Shown piece after piece: positions 32,644 through 44,484 of a DNA stretch of 64,000 nt. The translations under genes and the position numbers were made by a program. The number at the start of each line of letters is the position of its first letter. The stretch's first letter is position 1. Under the pieces are notes generated by a model, which was given only the letters and a program-made list of their open reading frames with translations, did not search any database and was not told the DNA's origin. Origin of the DNA: Castor canadensis (taxonomy: Eukaryota; Chordata; Mammalia; Rodentia; Castoridae). The stretch is taken from positions 157,415,583-157,479,582 of the forward strand of contig NC_133390.1 of assembly GCF_047511655.1 (NCBI RefSeq), read 5' to 3'.

Positions 32644-33291
32644 GTGAGCCGGCCTCTGGCCAGAGCGGACCCTCTGGGGATGCCCACTGTTCTTGAGGAA
32701 GATGGGCAAAGAGCAAAAGGAGAAGGGGCTTCTCTTCTCGGGACAGCAGGGGGGCGGGGGGGAGGGGAGAAGAAGGAAGGAGAGGCCCTCACCAGGAGCT
32801 ATGCTGAGCCAGCGAGCCCCGTCCAGCCTGGAGAACAGGCCAAGGGCTGCAGGACAGTGAGGGAACTGCAGACTGCAGCTGGACTAGACTCCCAGATGGG
32901 GAAACTGAGGCCAGAGGAGGGATGAGATGGCTGTCTGCCCAGCTGCTGTCAGCTGCTCCTCCCACAACCATGGAATGACAAGAATGGGGGACAGAGAGGG
33001 GCTGATGGGTAGGAAGGGGCCCTGTGAACAAAGGCACAGAAAGCAGAATGGGTCAAGTTGGGGACAAGCAGGGGTTCAAAGTCCAGCTCTACCTCTTACC
33101 ACATGTGAGATCTCGAGTAAGTGACTCTGCCTTTCTGAGCCTCAGTTTCTTCATGTGTCAAGTGGTGGCTATTGAATGTCCTGTTCAGCCTGGACATGGT
33201 GCATGGTGAACCCTGGCTCTAGAGGAGAGCTGTTCCCACTGAATTTCCTCTTCCTTCATTGCTCTGAAGCTTGTGACACCCTGCCGCCCAG

Positions 33292-33457
33292 GCCAGCGGG
33301 TACCAAGGCCTGACCACCTGGTCCCCCACCCCTCCCAAGATTAGCCCAGGGCAGCATGGCAGACCTGGTCTTCTGGCTGGAAGTCTACAATGACATTGTG
33401 CTTTGCTTCTGCACCAGGACCCACGTGGAGGTCCACATGGAGCCCCAGGACTCCATG
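33292..33457 (+). pseudogene. BPIFB5-like exon with frameshift
   Basis: Counterpart of the 180-bp BPIFB1 exon but 166 bp long (3n+1). The entering frame hits TGA at 33391. The frame that leaves correctly in phase 0 contains DLVFWLEVYNDIVLCF. Acceptor gcccag, donor gtgagt. Confidence 0.62.
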
Positions 33458-34306
33458 GTGAGTGCTGGAGAAGGGGGGAGCAGGGTCAGAATTCTCTTGC
33501 TCTGTTTTTTATATGAAGAAACCAAGGCCCAGGTGGCAAAAGTACTTTTCTGGCTGGGCTCAGATAAATCAGTTCACCTCTCTGTGGTTCACCGGAAAAA
33601 ACTCCTACTTAGCTTTCAGAACCCAGCATAGAAATCCCCTCACATAAGAAGAAGGGCACATCCACATCACTGAATTGTTCCTCTCTTCATAACACTTATC
33701 CATTCATTCATGCTGCAAATATCAGTTGAAGGCCTACTGTGTGCCAGGCCCTATGCTCCCAGGCTCCCTGTCCCTGCAGAGCTCAGAGTCTAGTGAAAAC
33801 ATAGAAAACAACAAGAAAATAGTCTGATAAATAAAATAATTTACTTAAAGTGAGTCGGGTACAATGGTAGCAAGTGATTGTGGAGGTCAGAGGGTGACCC
33901 TGGATGCTGCTGTCAAAGGAGACACAATGGAAAGGAGGCACACACAATGGAGAGGAGGCACACACCGAGGTCTTCAAGAAACATCAGCTCCCAGGGTCAA
34001 TGGAGGATCATAAGCAAGAAATCCAGACACATTGCTGCTCACAAACCACAGAAGCTTATCTTTACCCTGGGAATAAAATCCAGTCTCCTCTCTGCAGCTC
34101 TGGGGCAAGGCACAATCTGACCCTGTCCCTTTCTCCAGCCCTGTCTCCTCACTCACTGCATCCCAGCCACATATACCTCAGGACCTTTGCACATGCTGGT
34201 GCTGCCGGGAACACTGTTTCCTCTGCTTTTGTTCCCAGTACAAATGTCATCTCTTCAGAGAGCCCTTCTTGACCACTGCATCTAAAGATCTAAAGCAAGC
34301 CTTCTA

Positions 34307-34600
34307 CCAGGCACAGTGGTTCATGCCTATAATCTCAGCTATTTGGGAGGAAGAAATTGGAAGAATCATGATTTGAGGCCAGCCTAGGCAAAAAGTTAGT
34401 GAGAATTTATCTCAAGAAATAAACCCAGTGTGGTAATCCCAGCTACGTAGGAGTAAGTAGAAAGATCATGGCATGGAGCCCAATTCAGATAAAAAGCGTG
34501 AGATCCAATCTGAAAAATAACCTAAAGCAAAAAGGGCTGGTGGATTGACTCAAGCAATACAACACCTACCTGAGTTCAAACCCCAGTGCCCCCCCAAGTA
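34307..34600 (+). repeat. Diverged dimeric SINE
   Basis: ctataatctcagctatttgg and gttcaaaccccagtgcccc mark its two halves. Box A is damaged. Confidence 0.75.
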
Positions 34601-35375
34601 AATCCAAAATCTGAAGCTTTTTGAGTGTCCACGTGACACCATAAGAGGGAAATTCACACCATGAAACTTCGGTTTATTTTAAATATTGTATGCAAACTGA
34701 GGTCCACAGAGGGAAAGCAACTTGTTCCAAGTCACCTAGCAGGCATGATCGATCAGGACGAGAGCCAAGTCTCTGCCTCTCCCTGCTGCTCCCTCCAGCC
34801 CACACACCCCTCCCTGCAGAACTCTGAGACCATCAGCAGTGAACCTCACGATCCCATGTCTGCGGAAACTCTTACACCAGTGGGCAGGGGCTCAGGGATG
34901 TTCTTCACAGCTTCGTTTGTTGTGAGGCAAGAAACAAAGTTAACTTAGGTACCCATCGCTAAGGAACCGGTCAAATAACTCGGGGTGTGCTCACATGATG
35001 TGGAATCTGCAACTGTTTATAAGAGTGGAGTTGTTTCATGTGTACTGACTCAGTGGGACCAACAAGTGTAGGACCATGTGGTTAGAATGCGCCCATCTAT
35101 TCATGCTTGTATGTGTGTAGAAGAGTCTGCCAGGATATACTCCAAAATGTCAACGGTGATTACCCCTGAGAGTAGGACTCAGAGGGAAAAGAAAAGGGCT
35201 GTTGGGGTGGATTTTAACTTTTTGCTTCATATACTACTGTACTGTTGTCTATAATGATTTATGATTTTTGAAAATCAGTTCTAAGTCGTGTTCTTAGCAC
35301 GCATGAGGCCCTGGGTTCAATCCATAGCATCTCCTCACCCTAAAAGTTCAGTAGAACATAGACAGATTGAAATGT

Positions 35376-35572
35376 GAAGCCAGGTGCCATGGCTCATGTC
35401 TGTAATCCTAGCTACTCAGGAGGCAGAGATCAGGAGGATCACGGTTCAAAACCAGCCCAGGCAAATAGTTTGCGAGACCCTATCTCAAAAAAAAAAACCT
35501 TCACAAAAAAGGGCTGGTGGAGTTGCTTAAGGTGTAGGTCCTGAGTTCAAATCCCAGAACTGCAAAAAAATG
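35376..35572 (+). repeat. Dimeric SINE, part of tRNA half deleted
   Basis: caggtgccatggctcatgtc start and gagttcaaatcccagaactg end. The stretch around box A is missing. A short ID fragment lies just upstream (35280-35340). Confidence 0.78.
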
Positions 35573-35884
35573 TGGTATAGGATATTTAATAGAAGAATCT
35601 AGGTCATGAGTACACAAATGTTCTCTACAAAGTTCTTTCAACCTTTGCTGTAAGTATAGAAATTTTTGCAATAAAATGTTGGGAGGAAAATCAAAGGGAA
35701 CCATAATATTAACGTTTCCAGACAAATCACGATGAGACACCAGAGGCATGACTGCTCTTGTGCTGAGGCTGACCGGCGTGCAGGTGGTGCATCTGGCAGG
35801 GGCCAGGATGTCTCACTGAGCCCCCGGCCTGCAAGGACAACCTGCAGGGTCCCAAGACCAACACATGCTTCGCCCTTTCTCCAG

Positions 35885-35938
35885 GATGTCCACCTCGTGC
35901 AGTTGCTGTCGCAGACAGAGCTGGAGCCCAGGCCCAAG
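35885..35938 (+). pseudogene. BPIFB5-like 54-bp exon
   Basis: Encodes DVHLVQLLSQTELEPRPK, 18 codons in phase 0. The length is exactly that of the BPIFB1 exon at 6765. Acceptor ctccag, donor gtaggt. Confidence 0.72.
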
Positions 35939-36707
35939 GTAGGTGTGTTGCCAGCTCCTCCCCCAACACCCTGGCTCAGGACAGATTCTCTGACAAGGGG
36001 CTGGACTAGGCAGGGCCACATGGACACACTCCATTTTCCTTCTGTGAACTCCAGAAATCACTGCGCTTGCTTTACAGTGTTGTAATAAGTAAGGCCCTGA
36101 CCCACTGCCCAGACCATGACTGTGTGGCTGCCATTAGGACTCATGGTGAGCAAGACCCCATCCTGCTAAGGCTCACCTAGGTACTAGCAGGCAGGGAACA
36201 TGTGCAGCCCCTCTGCCCATGTCACTGGAACCTCCAGTCACTGTCCCCTTTTATAGGTGAGCCAACTGCAGCTTAGCAAGGTGACGCTGCTTGTCCAAGC
36301 TCACACTGCTAAGTGTATAGAAGTAGGATTTGAACCCAATCCCTGAGCTCAGTGCCCTTTCCAAATGCTTTTGGATACTGCGCTGATGGACGCTGACAAG
36401 CTCAGGGCAGTCCCAGGTGCCAGGGCCCCTCCTAAGCTCTTGACTTAAGTTAACTTATGTGTTCCTCACAATAGCCTATGGGATAAGTGCAGTTCTTTCC
36501 GCCTCTTTTACAAGTATGAAAATTAAGACACAGAGAGATTAAGAGCCTTTCCTCAGGCCACACAGGTCTGCAAAAACCTATTCTCTTACCCTCTACGCAT
36601 GCCCAGAACAAGCAGTATGTAATCGCACTCAAAGGAGTTCAGAGAGAATAAGCAACCTCCCCAAAATCACACAACAAATTGGTGCAGAACTAGAAGGAAA
36701 ACCCAGG

Positions 36708-36798
36708 GGAACTGGTGGAGTGGCTCAAGTGGTAAAGTGCCTGCCTAGCAAGCATGAGGCCCTGAGTTCAAACCCAGTACAGCCAAAAAAAAAAGTGC
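36708..36798 (+). repeat. tRNA-like half of SINE
   Basis: ggtggagtggctcaagtggt, ctgcctagcaagcatgaggc, gttcaaacccagtacagcc, then A-run. It lies 130 bp before a BPIFB5-like exon. Confidence 0.85.
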
Positions 36799-36929
36799 AG
36801 TGTGTAGAAGGAAAACCTAGACACCACACCACTCTTAAGTTGCTCTTGTTCTCGTTCCTCCAAGCTGGGGGCCCGAAGAAAGCCATCTTCCATCCCTGCC
36901 TGCACCCTCTCTGCTTTAACCTCATGCAG

Positions 36930-37082
36930 GCTTCTGAGCAGTCCAGAAGAAGCGTGGGACTGGCTGTCAGTACCTGGGATCCTCCCACTATCCGTCTTCA
37001 TGGCCACAGGGCCACCGTCACCCAACCAGGCTCACTGGTGCTGCTGGGACCAAACACTACCTCCTCCGACTCAGTTTCCTGG
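36930..37082 (+). pseudogene. BPIFB5-like 153-bp exon
   Basis: 51 open codons, starting ASEQSRRSVGLAVS where BPIFB1 has [14 protein letters not shown]. Acceptor atgcag, donor gtgagt. It is two codons shorter than the BPIFB1 exon. Confidence 0.7.
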
Positions 37083-37479
37083 GTGAGTGAGGTGGAAGCT
37101 CTACTTTCCCTACAGGTCTTGGGCTCACAGTGAGGCTCTTCCAGGGTCTGCTGACTAAGTCAGGGAAGAGGAGGATAGTGGCCAATCACAGGTCCAGGTC
37201 AGTGGCTAGCATCTGTCCACACTTGGGCAGCATTGCCCACTGCTGAAACATGCAAATGCTCTACTGAGTGTCCCTTCTCCCCTCCCCCCACTGCCGTGCT
37301 GGGTGTCATCAGGTCTTTGGCTGTCTGCCCTAGGCATGGCTGGATCAAAAGCTGTACAGAAGTCCAGACACATGGAGTTCCTGGTAGACCCAGCCATGCT
37401 TCCTAAGAAAGAGCAAACCAGCCTGGAAAGGCAGGGTCTGGGGAGGGACCTGGGGAACTAGGAAACCCCCAAAGTTTTA

Positions 37480-37690
37480 TTTTTTTTATTTTTTTTTTTT
37501 CATTTTTCTTTTATTATTCATATGTGCATACAAGGCTTGGTTCATTTCTCCCCCCTGCCCCCACCCCCTCCCTTACCACCCACTCCACCCCCTCCCGCTC
37601 CCCCCCTCAATACCCAGCAGAAACTATTTTGCCCTTATCTCTAATTTTGTTGTAGAGAGAGTATAAGCAATAATAGGAAGGAACAAGGGG
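37480..37690 (-). mobile_element. Very short L1 3' end
   Basis: Only about 210 bp of the same L1 3' UTR as at 3246, including the C-rich tract. The 19-bp duplication GGAAACCCCCAAAGTTTTA is perfect at 37461-37479 and 37691-37709. Reverse transcription stopped soon after the start. Confidence 0.95.
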
Positions 37691-37971
37691 GGAAACCCCC
37701 AAAGTTTTAATGTCTCAATTCTGAACCCCTTGGCATTCCTACCTCCCATTTCAAAGACCTTGAAATTGTGAAAGTGCCTCAGATAAGGAGCAGGACGGTC
37801 ATAGGCCATAGGTGACTGGGTGGCATCCCATGGTCATCACAGGGTCCTTGGATCTTAGGAGGCTTGATTTTGTGATCAAAAATCAATCACCTCTGGGGGT
37901 AAAAAAAAGTTTCATTTGTGTAAATGTGGACGAGGGAGGACAATATGGTAAGACCCCAACTCAATAAAACA

Positions 37972-38065
37972 GCCAGGTTGGGGGTATGGCTCAGTGGTAG
38001 TGCACTTACCCAGCAAACACCGGATCCTGGCTTCCATCCCAGCCCCATACACACATCGAAAAAAG
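37972..38065 (+). repeat. ID-like SINE monomer
   Basis: gggggtatggctcagtggta and catcccagccccatacacac. Box B is diverged. Confidence 0.7.
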
Positions 38066-38366
38066 CAAGGAGTACCCTGGCTTCTTTAGTGGTGACCAGG
38101 ACCAGCGACTCTCCTCTGCACTGAGTGAGCCCTGCCCTAGGGTCCAGCCCTGGTCTCCCTACCCTCCAGGAGCAGCTGGCTCCCACTCCCACCAGGGCCC
38201 CTTCCATTGCAAGGGCCATGCATGCAGGGTTTGCACCCATGTGAACCAGCATAGGGCTGGAAGGTGAGGAGTATAGGAGGCTTGGCCTGGACACGTATTC
38301 ATGGTCCTGGGGTCAGCTGGGATGGAAATTCTACCTCTGTTCTGACCTTGTTTCAATCCCTCACAG

Positions 38367-38434
38367 CATCTCCTTTCAAAAGCTGTGTTTTCCTCAAGAA
38401 ATCAGGAGCTAAAACTCCAGCTCAATCCACACAG
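38367..38434 (+). pseudogene. BPIFB5-like 68-bp exon
   Basis: Encodes HLLSKAVFSSRNQELKLQLN then Pro-His and a split codon, lining up with the 68-bp BPIFB1 exon residue for residue. Acceptor tcacag, donor gtgatg. Confidence 0.75.
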
Positions 38435-38632
38435 GTGATGGGTTTTGATTTTGGATGTTCAGAAAAAGCAAGAAGGCTGACAGAGTGAGAGATGTGGGAG
38501 AAAGTTCCCGTGCCTGTTACCATCAAGACCTTCACTGGTGGAAGGGAGGAGTAGGGCAATGTGACTTGTAGCTCCTGAGCCCTGTACCCCCAAACTGCTG
38601 CCATGACCTAAGAGTGATCTCCTATCTGGCAG

Positions 38633-38680
38633 CACGATAGTCATCCTGGACCTGTACCCACCCCTGGCCTCAAGGAGCAG
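38633..38680 (+). pseudogene. BPIFB5-like exon, 48 bp in place of 46
   Basis: Encodes TIVILDLYPPLASRS after completing a Ser codon. At 48 bp it breaks phase with the next block, since BPIFB1 has 46. Either a 2-bp change or a moved donor explains this. Confidence 0.55.
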
Positions 38681-38762
38681 GTGAGTCTCTTCCCCCAGCC
38701 TTGGCCTCCATTTGTCACGAAGGACCCATGAGTAAGCAGAATAAAAGGTCCCAAGCCACTGA

Positions 38763-38850
38763 TGGCTGGGGACATGGCTCAAGTGGTAGAGTGCCTACCT
38801 GGCAAGCTCCAGGCCCTGAGTTCAAACTCCAGTACTGCAAAACAAACAAA
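38763..38850 (+). repeat. tRNA-like SINE with AAAC tail
   Basis: ggggacatggctcaagtggt, gagttcaaactccagtactg, then repeated aaac. Confidence 0.85.
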
Positions 38851-39214
38851 CAAACCAAGACACTGATGTAGCCGGGTGAAAGCCTCACTCACATTCTCTC
38901 ATCGGACCCTGGAGCCCTCCCTCCCCCATGCCTGCTGGGATGGGGCAGAAGCCTCATTTCGTTCTTTCATACACTCAACAAACATTAACTGAACACCTAT
39001 TATGTGCCTAGCCTGGTCTTTGGTACTTGAGACTAGACAGGGAGCAACATGAAGGCCTCTGACCTTGTGGAACTCACATGCTAGCAGGTTGAGGTCAGAA
39101 AGAAGCACATGTAAAGCAAACTACATAGCGTGAGGTGAGTGATGACACCAGGTGAAAAGGAGAGAAGGAGACAGGGGACTGGCATACTGGGTGAAGTAAT
39201 ATTAAAAAGGAAGG

Positions 39215-39445
39215 TCAAGCCAGGTGCCAGTGGCTCACGGCTGTAATCCTAGCTACTTTGGACGCTGAGATCTGGAGGATCACGGTTCAAAATCAGCCCT
39301 GGCAAATAGTTCATGAGACCCTCATCTCCAAAAGAACCAGAGCAAAATGGACTGGAGGCGTGGCTCAAGTGGTAGAGCGCCTGCTTCACAAGTGTGAGGC
39401 CCTCAATTCAAATCCCAGTCCCACCAAATTAAAAAAAAGAGAGAG
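39215..39445 (+). repeat. Dimeric SINE, well preserved
   Basis: agccaggtgccagtggctca to gtggctcaagtggtagagcg and caaatcccagtcccacc, with an A-rich tail. It is a good reference copy for the family. Confidence 0.88.
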
Positions 39446-39864
39446 AAGGGGCTCATGGGGTGAGCTTTTGAACAAAGACTCAGAAGAGGGAGAGGAGGAG
39501 ACGGGTTACAGGGAAAAGGCAGACCAAAGTCCCAAGGCTGGGTAAGCCTGATAGACTCAGGGAACAGCCAGGGCAGCTGGCACAGAGACAGGGAGGGAAG
39601 GGAAGGAGGTCAGAGAGATGGACAGAGCCTGCCCACTGCAGTGTGACCTTCCTCTGAGTGGGATGGGGTCCTGGAGGGAGGGAGGGAGCAAGCAGGGAGC
39701 ATCCTGGGGGCCAGGAGGAAGCTGCAAGGCCAGCAAGCAGGCTGGCAGAAGGGTGCAACCAAGAGGGGCTGTGGCTCCAAGAGGTGGAGTGGCCAAGTGG
39801 AATTCCCCAAAGGAACAGATGTGGGGAACGAGGAAAAAGGAGATGTCCAAGGTGGGGCAGGTTT

Positions 39865-40318
39865 TCTTTATGTTTTTGGCAGTACTAGGGTTTGAGCTCA
39901 GGGCCTTGCACTTGCTAGGCCCCCAGCTTTTTGAGGCACTTCATTCTCTGCTGGTTGAGGACAGCAGGGCAGGGTCTGCTGCAGTGTGGCTGGTCTGAGC
40001 CTCCTGCCTGACCCCTGAGCGCAGCCCCACACTGATGGAGCCTGCCATCTCTTCCCCAGGGGTCATTGCTGCTCCTGCTCAGGAAGAGCTTTCCCTGCCC
40101 TGGCTGGCCTAAGGGACCCTCCCCCCACCCCCAATCCCACCACCCTCCACTCTGTAGGACAGGGTCTCCTGCTCCAGCCCTAATGGAACAGGGCTGCAAG
40201 GCAAGAACTAAGAGTACTGAGTGAGAACTCACACAAGGAAACACCACAGAAAGAGTTTTTCCCCAGGGCCTTGATCATGCTAGGCAAGCACTCTCCACTG
40301 AGGCATTCCCACAGCCCA
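39865..40318 (-). repeat. Two minus-strand tRNA/ID-like SINE pieces
   Basis: Fragments at about 39865-39940 (tttgagctcagggccttgca) and 40250-40318 (ccttgatcatgctaggcaag). Confidence 0.65.
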
Positions 40319-40943
40319 GCATCACAAAACTCTACCATCCCTGTTACCTCAGGCCTTCCTCCATCCTTACTTCCACAGAATCCCAGAGTGGAAGGCTCTG
40401 AACATCATTGACTCAGGTCAGGGATCTCTTCCATGACATTGTCAGAGACAGGACGACCACACACAGTTGACACGTGATTCACTGTGCAAACGATTCACAT
40501 GGACAGTGCAGATGTGCATATGTTTATGACAATCTCCCAACAGATAGGAGAAGAACATCACGAAAGAGACTCTTTCTAATCTGTCCAAATGGGTTGGGAC
40601 ATCCTGATACAGACATCCTGAGTGTCCCTGGTGATGGCAGGCTTGCTAGTTCCATGTGCCCCATGACCAGCAGCTGTCAGCACTCAAGAGCTCTACCCAG
40701 ACTGACTCAAGGTTGTCCCCACGAAGCCCTGGCTCCCAGGGTCCTTCTGCCCTAAGGCTGCCCTCCAAAGATACCACCTGGGTGAAGACGTGTCTTTCCA
40801 GTTTTCCCCAGTCCCTTCACTAATCCCGCCAGCTGGCTCCAAAGTCCTTCCAATATAGCGTCCTCAACTCACACTGAGTTCCCCCCACCCCATGATCATG
40901 ATCTGCCGCCCCATGGAAGTGACCTTACTGTTCCTCCTGGCAG

Positions 40944-41007
40944 GAAGAACGCCTGAAGGCCTTGCTCTCAGCATCTCTGAAGAGGAGGTTCCTGCCCTGT
41001 CACAACA
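40944..41007 (+). pseudogene. BPIFB5-like 64-bp exon
   Basis: Encodes EERLKALLSASLKRRFLPCH then Asn, matching BPIFB1 [20 protein letters not shown] in pattern. It is exactly 64 bp if the weak donor gtgcac at 41008 is used. No later exon was found with confidence. Confidence 0.65.
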
Positions 41008-41789
41008 GTGCACCACCTTCACTTTCTGTCGTGCCTGCCTATGGTGTAGCTCTGAGCACCACCAAACGTGCCCAGAGGGTCTACACACACAGCTGCCTTC
41101 TGTCTGGGTTGAGAATGGTACCTGGCAAGGCAAAAGGCAACAGGGTAGACCTGACACCTGAGTGTGGCCAGTGAGGGGCGTGTGGCTTCCTGTTCTGCCC
41201 CTGCAGCTCGGGTGACAGGAGCTCAGAAGAGGGGCAAGCAGCCAGGATCAGGACCTTCTCCGCCCCCAACTGCCTCCCACACAGCTCCACAGACTTCAGG
41301 ATGGGGAAGCAGAGTACCAAATGGCACCCCCCGGTGGGCTGATGGCAAACGTGACCACCTGACATGGGCGGCTTGCACTCCCAGTGTCATCCAGGCCTTT
41401 CCAAAGCACCCTGCGTTCACTCTACGCTCGCCCTGTGCTTGCCCTGTCTCACCCTGCGCTCCAAGGAGCCAACCTGGAGATGAGGGAGTACTAGCAGGGG
41501 GAGGTGAGCTCGGGAAGATGGAGGGAATGGAAAGGATGCTTGGCTTCCTGGCCTCGCCCTCCCAGGGCAGTGTATGTAACAATGGCCCACCCAACGGTGA
41601 GCTGCCCCAAGGCAGGGACCCCTGTTTTTCATTGTATCCCCAGCATCCTATCTGGTGCCTCACACCCAGAGGCTCTCAGGAAACACACATAGGAGAAACA
41701 GCTCAGACCTACTCACCCCTTAGGAATCATCTCACTCGGACTCTTCATTATTCAGATAAGACCACCCCCCTTACCCTCCCCTACCCTGC

Positions 41790-41870
41790 AGACCCAGAGA
41801 GGTTAAGTGACTTACCCAATGTTACACAGTAAGTTTCTGGCCCAGCTGAGTCCAGAACTCTGGCTCCTTG
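41790..41870 (-). repeat. MIR-like fragment
   Basis: gagaggttaagtgacttacc, then caatgttacacagtaagttt: the reverse MIR core. Confidence 0.7.
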
Positions 41871-42221
41871 CTTTCCCAACAGGGGCCTTGGTGCTCCAAC
41901 TCCCAGTGGGAATGCAGGACACTAGAGAAGCAGACAAGGGCTCAAACCCAGCCAGGCTGAAGGGTGTGACATCCATCCTGAGGCCCCTGGTAGCCAGGGA
42001 AGCTTTGGGCATGAAGTGAACAAATCTGATTGAGAAGAGAGACAAATTAGGGAAGGAGAGCATGGCAATGGAAGGTCCAGAAGGATAACCTGCTGGTTAT
42101 CCTTCAGATAACCAGACAAAGTGAAGGGCTAGGGAGACAGGGCCCCACTCTTGCCCATGCCTACCACAGACCACTCACTCAACCACAGAGAGACACAGCA
42201 AGGGTCAAGAGATGACTCAAA

Positions 42222-42545
42222 CTGGGTGTGGTGGCTCACACCTGTCATCTAAGCTATTTAGAAGGCAGAGATCAGAAAGATTGTGGTTCCAAACCAGTCC
42301 AGGCAAAAAGTTAGCAAGAACCCCATCTCAACAAAATAAACCAGGTGTGGTGGTTCATGTCTATAATCCCAGGTTCTTGGGAGACATAGACAGGAAGATC
42401 AAGGTCCAAGGCCAGTCCAGGCAAAAGGTGAGATGCTAATCTGAAAAATAATCTAAATCAAAAAGGGTTGGAGTGTGGCTAGGCAGAACACCTGCCTAGC
42501 AAACATGAGGCACTGAGTTCAAACCCCAGTACCACCAAAAACAAA
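42222..42545 (+). repeat. Long SINE with duplicated B1-like unit
   Basis: Two B1-like starts (42222 ggtgtggtggctcacacctg; 42346 ggtgtggtggttcatgtcta) precede one tRNA-like end. The trimer-like layout is also seen at 9841, 34307 and 47612. Confidence 0.78.
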
Positions 42546-44484
42546 GATGACCCAGAGGTTAGGCCGGGCCCAGGAAGTCTGTATAATTCTGCAAGTTCTG
42601 CATGCCATGAGCAGTGGGTTACTCAGTGCCAGCGGCTACTGTTCGCACTGTGGTCCCATCTAGAGCCTCCCTATAAGGAGAAAAGGGCAGAACAAAAGCT
42701 GTAGTGGAAACTCAGGAGGGCTGCCTGGAAGAAGCAGCCTGAAAGGAAGAATTAGCAAAGAAGAGACTCAGGCAAGCCTGTGCTGCAGGTAAGGCCACGT
42801 GAGCCCCCAGAGAGAGGACTGGAGTGACGAGGTCACAGGCCAGGAGGCTGGTGAAGTGGCCTCTGCAAAGTGTAGGGACAGATGGGAGACCAGATGCACC
42901 TGTCTTCCTTCCTCCATCCCGCCCCCACCATGAATTAGAGCAGCTGGGGACAGCAGACCTACCCTGAGCCTGGAGTGGTGATGCAGGGATGGGGTGAGGT
43001 GGAACTGCTCGTGCAGAGGAGGGGCAGGAGGAGCCATGCCAGGCCCTCAAGGTCAAATCTTGGAAGCTCAGTCTGCTAAAAGTCAGTCAATTAAATGGCT
43101 GAATCACTGACACTCATGCTGCACAGTGACAGGCTCTCCAGTCACCGAAAACTTGCTGTAAGCACTATTCTTCATATGGGAAATAAGTATTTGGTAAATA
43201 GTTTTCTTCTTTGATCTAGTCAGTGGACATTGTCTTATTAATAGAGGCAAATTTCTAGTGTTTGAGGTTAATTTTTTATTTATTCTGACTTCTTTTTAGT
43301 ACTTTTTTTTAGACATTTTTCTGTTTCTACCAACATTTTCTTAAGAGCAGTGTTTTCAGTCACTTGTCAATTAAAGAATGCATTTCACTAATAGAATCAC
43401 AGAGGCCTGTGACAGATGGGACAGTCCTTAAAATGCTGCAGAGAATGGCATTCTTCCTAAGAATGCAGGACAGTCCCGAACATTCGAGAAACCTGTCCCT
43501 TAGGACAGGGCTTCTGGGAAGGAGTAGAGCAGCCATTTGGAGGCTGGCTTGCTTGCTGGGGCCACTTGCTGTTCAGCGGCGGCCTGCCGGGGTTGGGGAT
43601 AGGGGAGGGACAGGGGGACCCACCCAGTCCTGCTCTGGGCAGTGGAGCTGCCTGAGCTCCAGGCCCACCAGGACACTCAGCATCCCTGCCTCTCTTGGAG
43701 AGTGACTCAGGGAACATGGTCTCCCGCTGCCCAACATAAAGGGTGTCTCCTTCAGCCAGGCCCCAATGGAGTTCTCCGAGGCCAGTGCTGGGACAGGGGC
43801 CTTCCTGAACCAGTCGCCATGTCACGTGATAACTGGACCTAGGAGAAGCAAGCACACTCCCTGCTTCACTTCTAGGCTGCCTCGGACAGCTGTGCAGGTC
43901 ATCCGTCACACAACAGCAAGACAGTAGTCCACACGAACAACACCGCCTGGAGCTGGGCAGAGCACAACCTGCACGTCCTTACGTGGCTGTCCTGGGTGTT
44001 CATCCATTCATTCACCATCACACATTCACTCAGTCCCTGGAGCCCAGGAAGAGCCCCAAATCTGGTCTGTTCCCACCCTCACACGCATGCCCAAGACTCT
44101 CCCTGCCCTCTGCTCTGCCCTCTTGTCCACTGGCTTCCCAACTCTTCCTTCCTGGCACGTCCCTGGGGCACGTGGGGTCCCTCTGTGAGGGTCAGGAGCA
44201 GCCTCGGAGAGAGCAGGTTCCATGGGCAGGAGGATGGGTGCAGAGTAGCCTTCTGCCTCTGTGCACAGGCCACATGCTGCTGGCCATTCCAGAGTAGCTG
44301 CGCTGACCGAGGGTCAGTCCTGCCCTCAGCTGCACATGCTCAGACTCCAAGGCCAAGGATGGCGGCACGTTCAATGGAATCCTCAGTTGCAGTAAACATG
44401 TTTCCTACTCAAGAAGGAGTCTGGTTCTGTTTGCTAAGGGTCCTGTGAGGAGGTGGGCAGGCTGTCTGGAAGGACATTTTGTCC

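Larger units (their letters stand above)
24719..41007 (+). pseudogene. BPIFB5: Decayed BPIF gene, BPIFB5-like (LPLUNC5)
   Basis: Exon-like blocks with BPI-fold character lie at 25965-26035, 27434-27642, 29725-29829, 30916-31045, 31918-32035, 32105-32168, 32552-32643, 33292-33457, 35885-35938, 36930-37082, 38367-38434, 38633-38680 and 40944-41007. Three blocks have exactly the length of the matching BPIFB1 exon (54, 68 and 64 bp); another is 153 against 159. Damage: no start codon in front of the signal peptide, TAA at 27631-27633, and a 166-bp block where 3n is needed with TGA at 33391-33393. The last one or two exons were not found. The name rests on synteny (next gene after BPIFB1 in rodents); human BPIFB5 is a pseudogene as I recall. 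I see a BPIF relative surely, a pseudogene probably. Confidence 0.7.

Noticed and set aside
41164-41832. A 222-codon plus-strand open frame after the last BPIFB5-like exon
   Set aside because: No domain, low-complexity composition, runs into a MIR fragment; no BPI-fold pattern seen.
41883-41950. Possible last BPIFB5-like exon (GALVLQLPVG resembles GALVLTPAS)
   Set aside because: The phase differs from BPIFB1, it directly follows MIR sequence, and no partner 77-bp exon was found. Tempting but unsupported.
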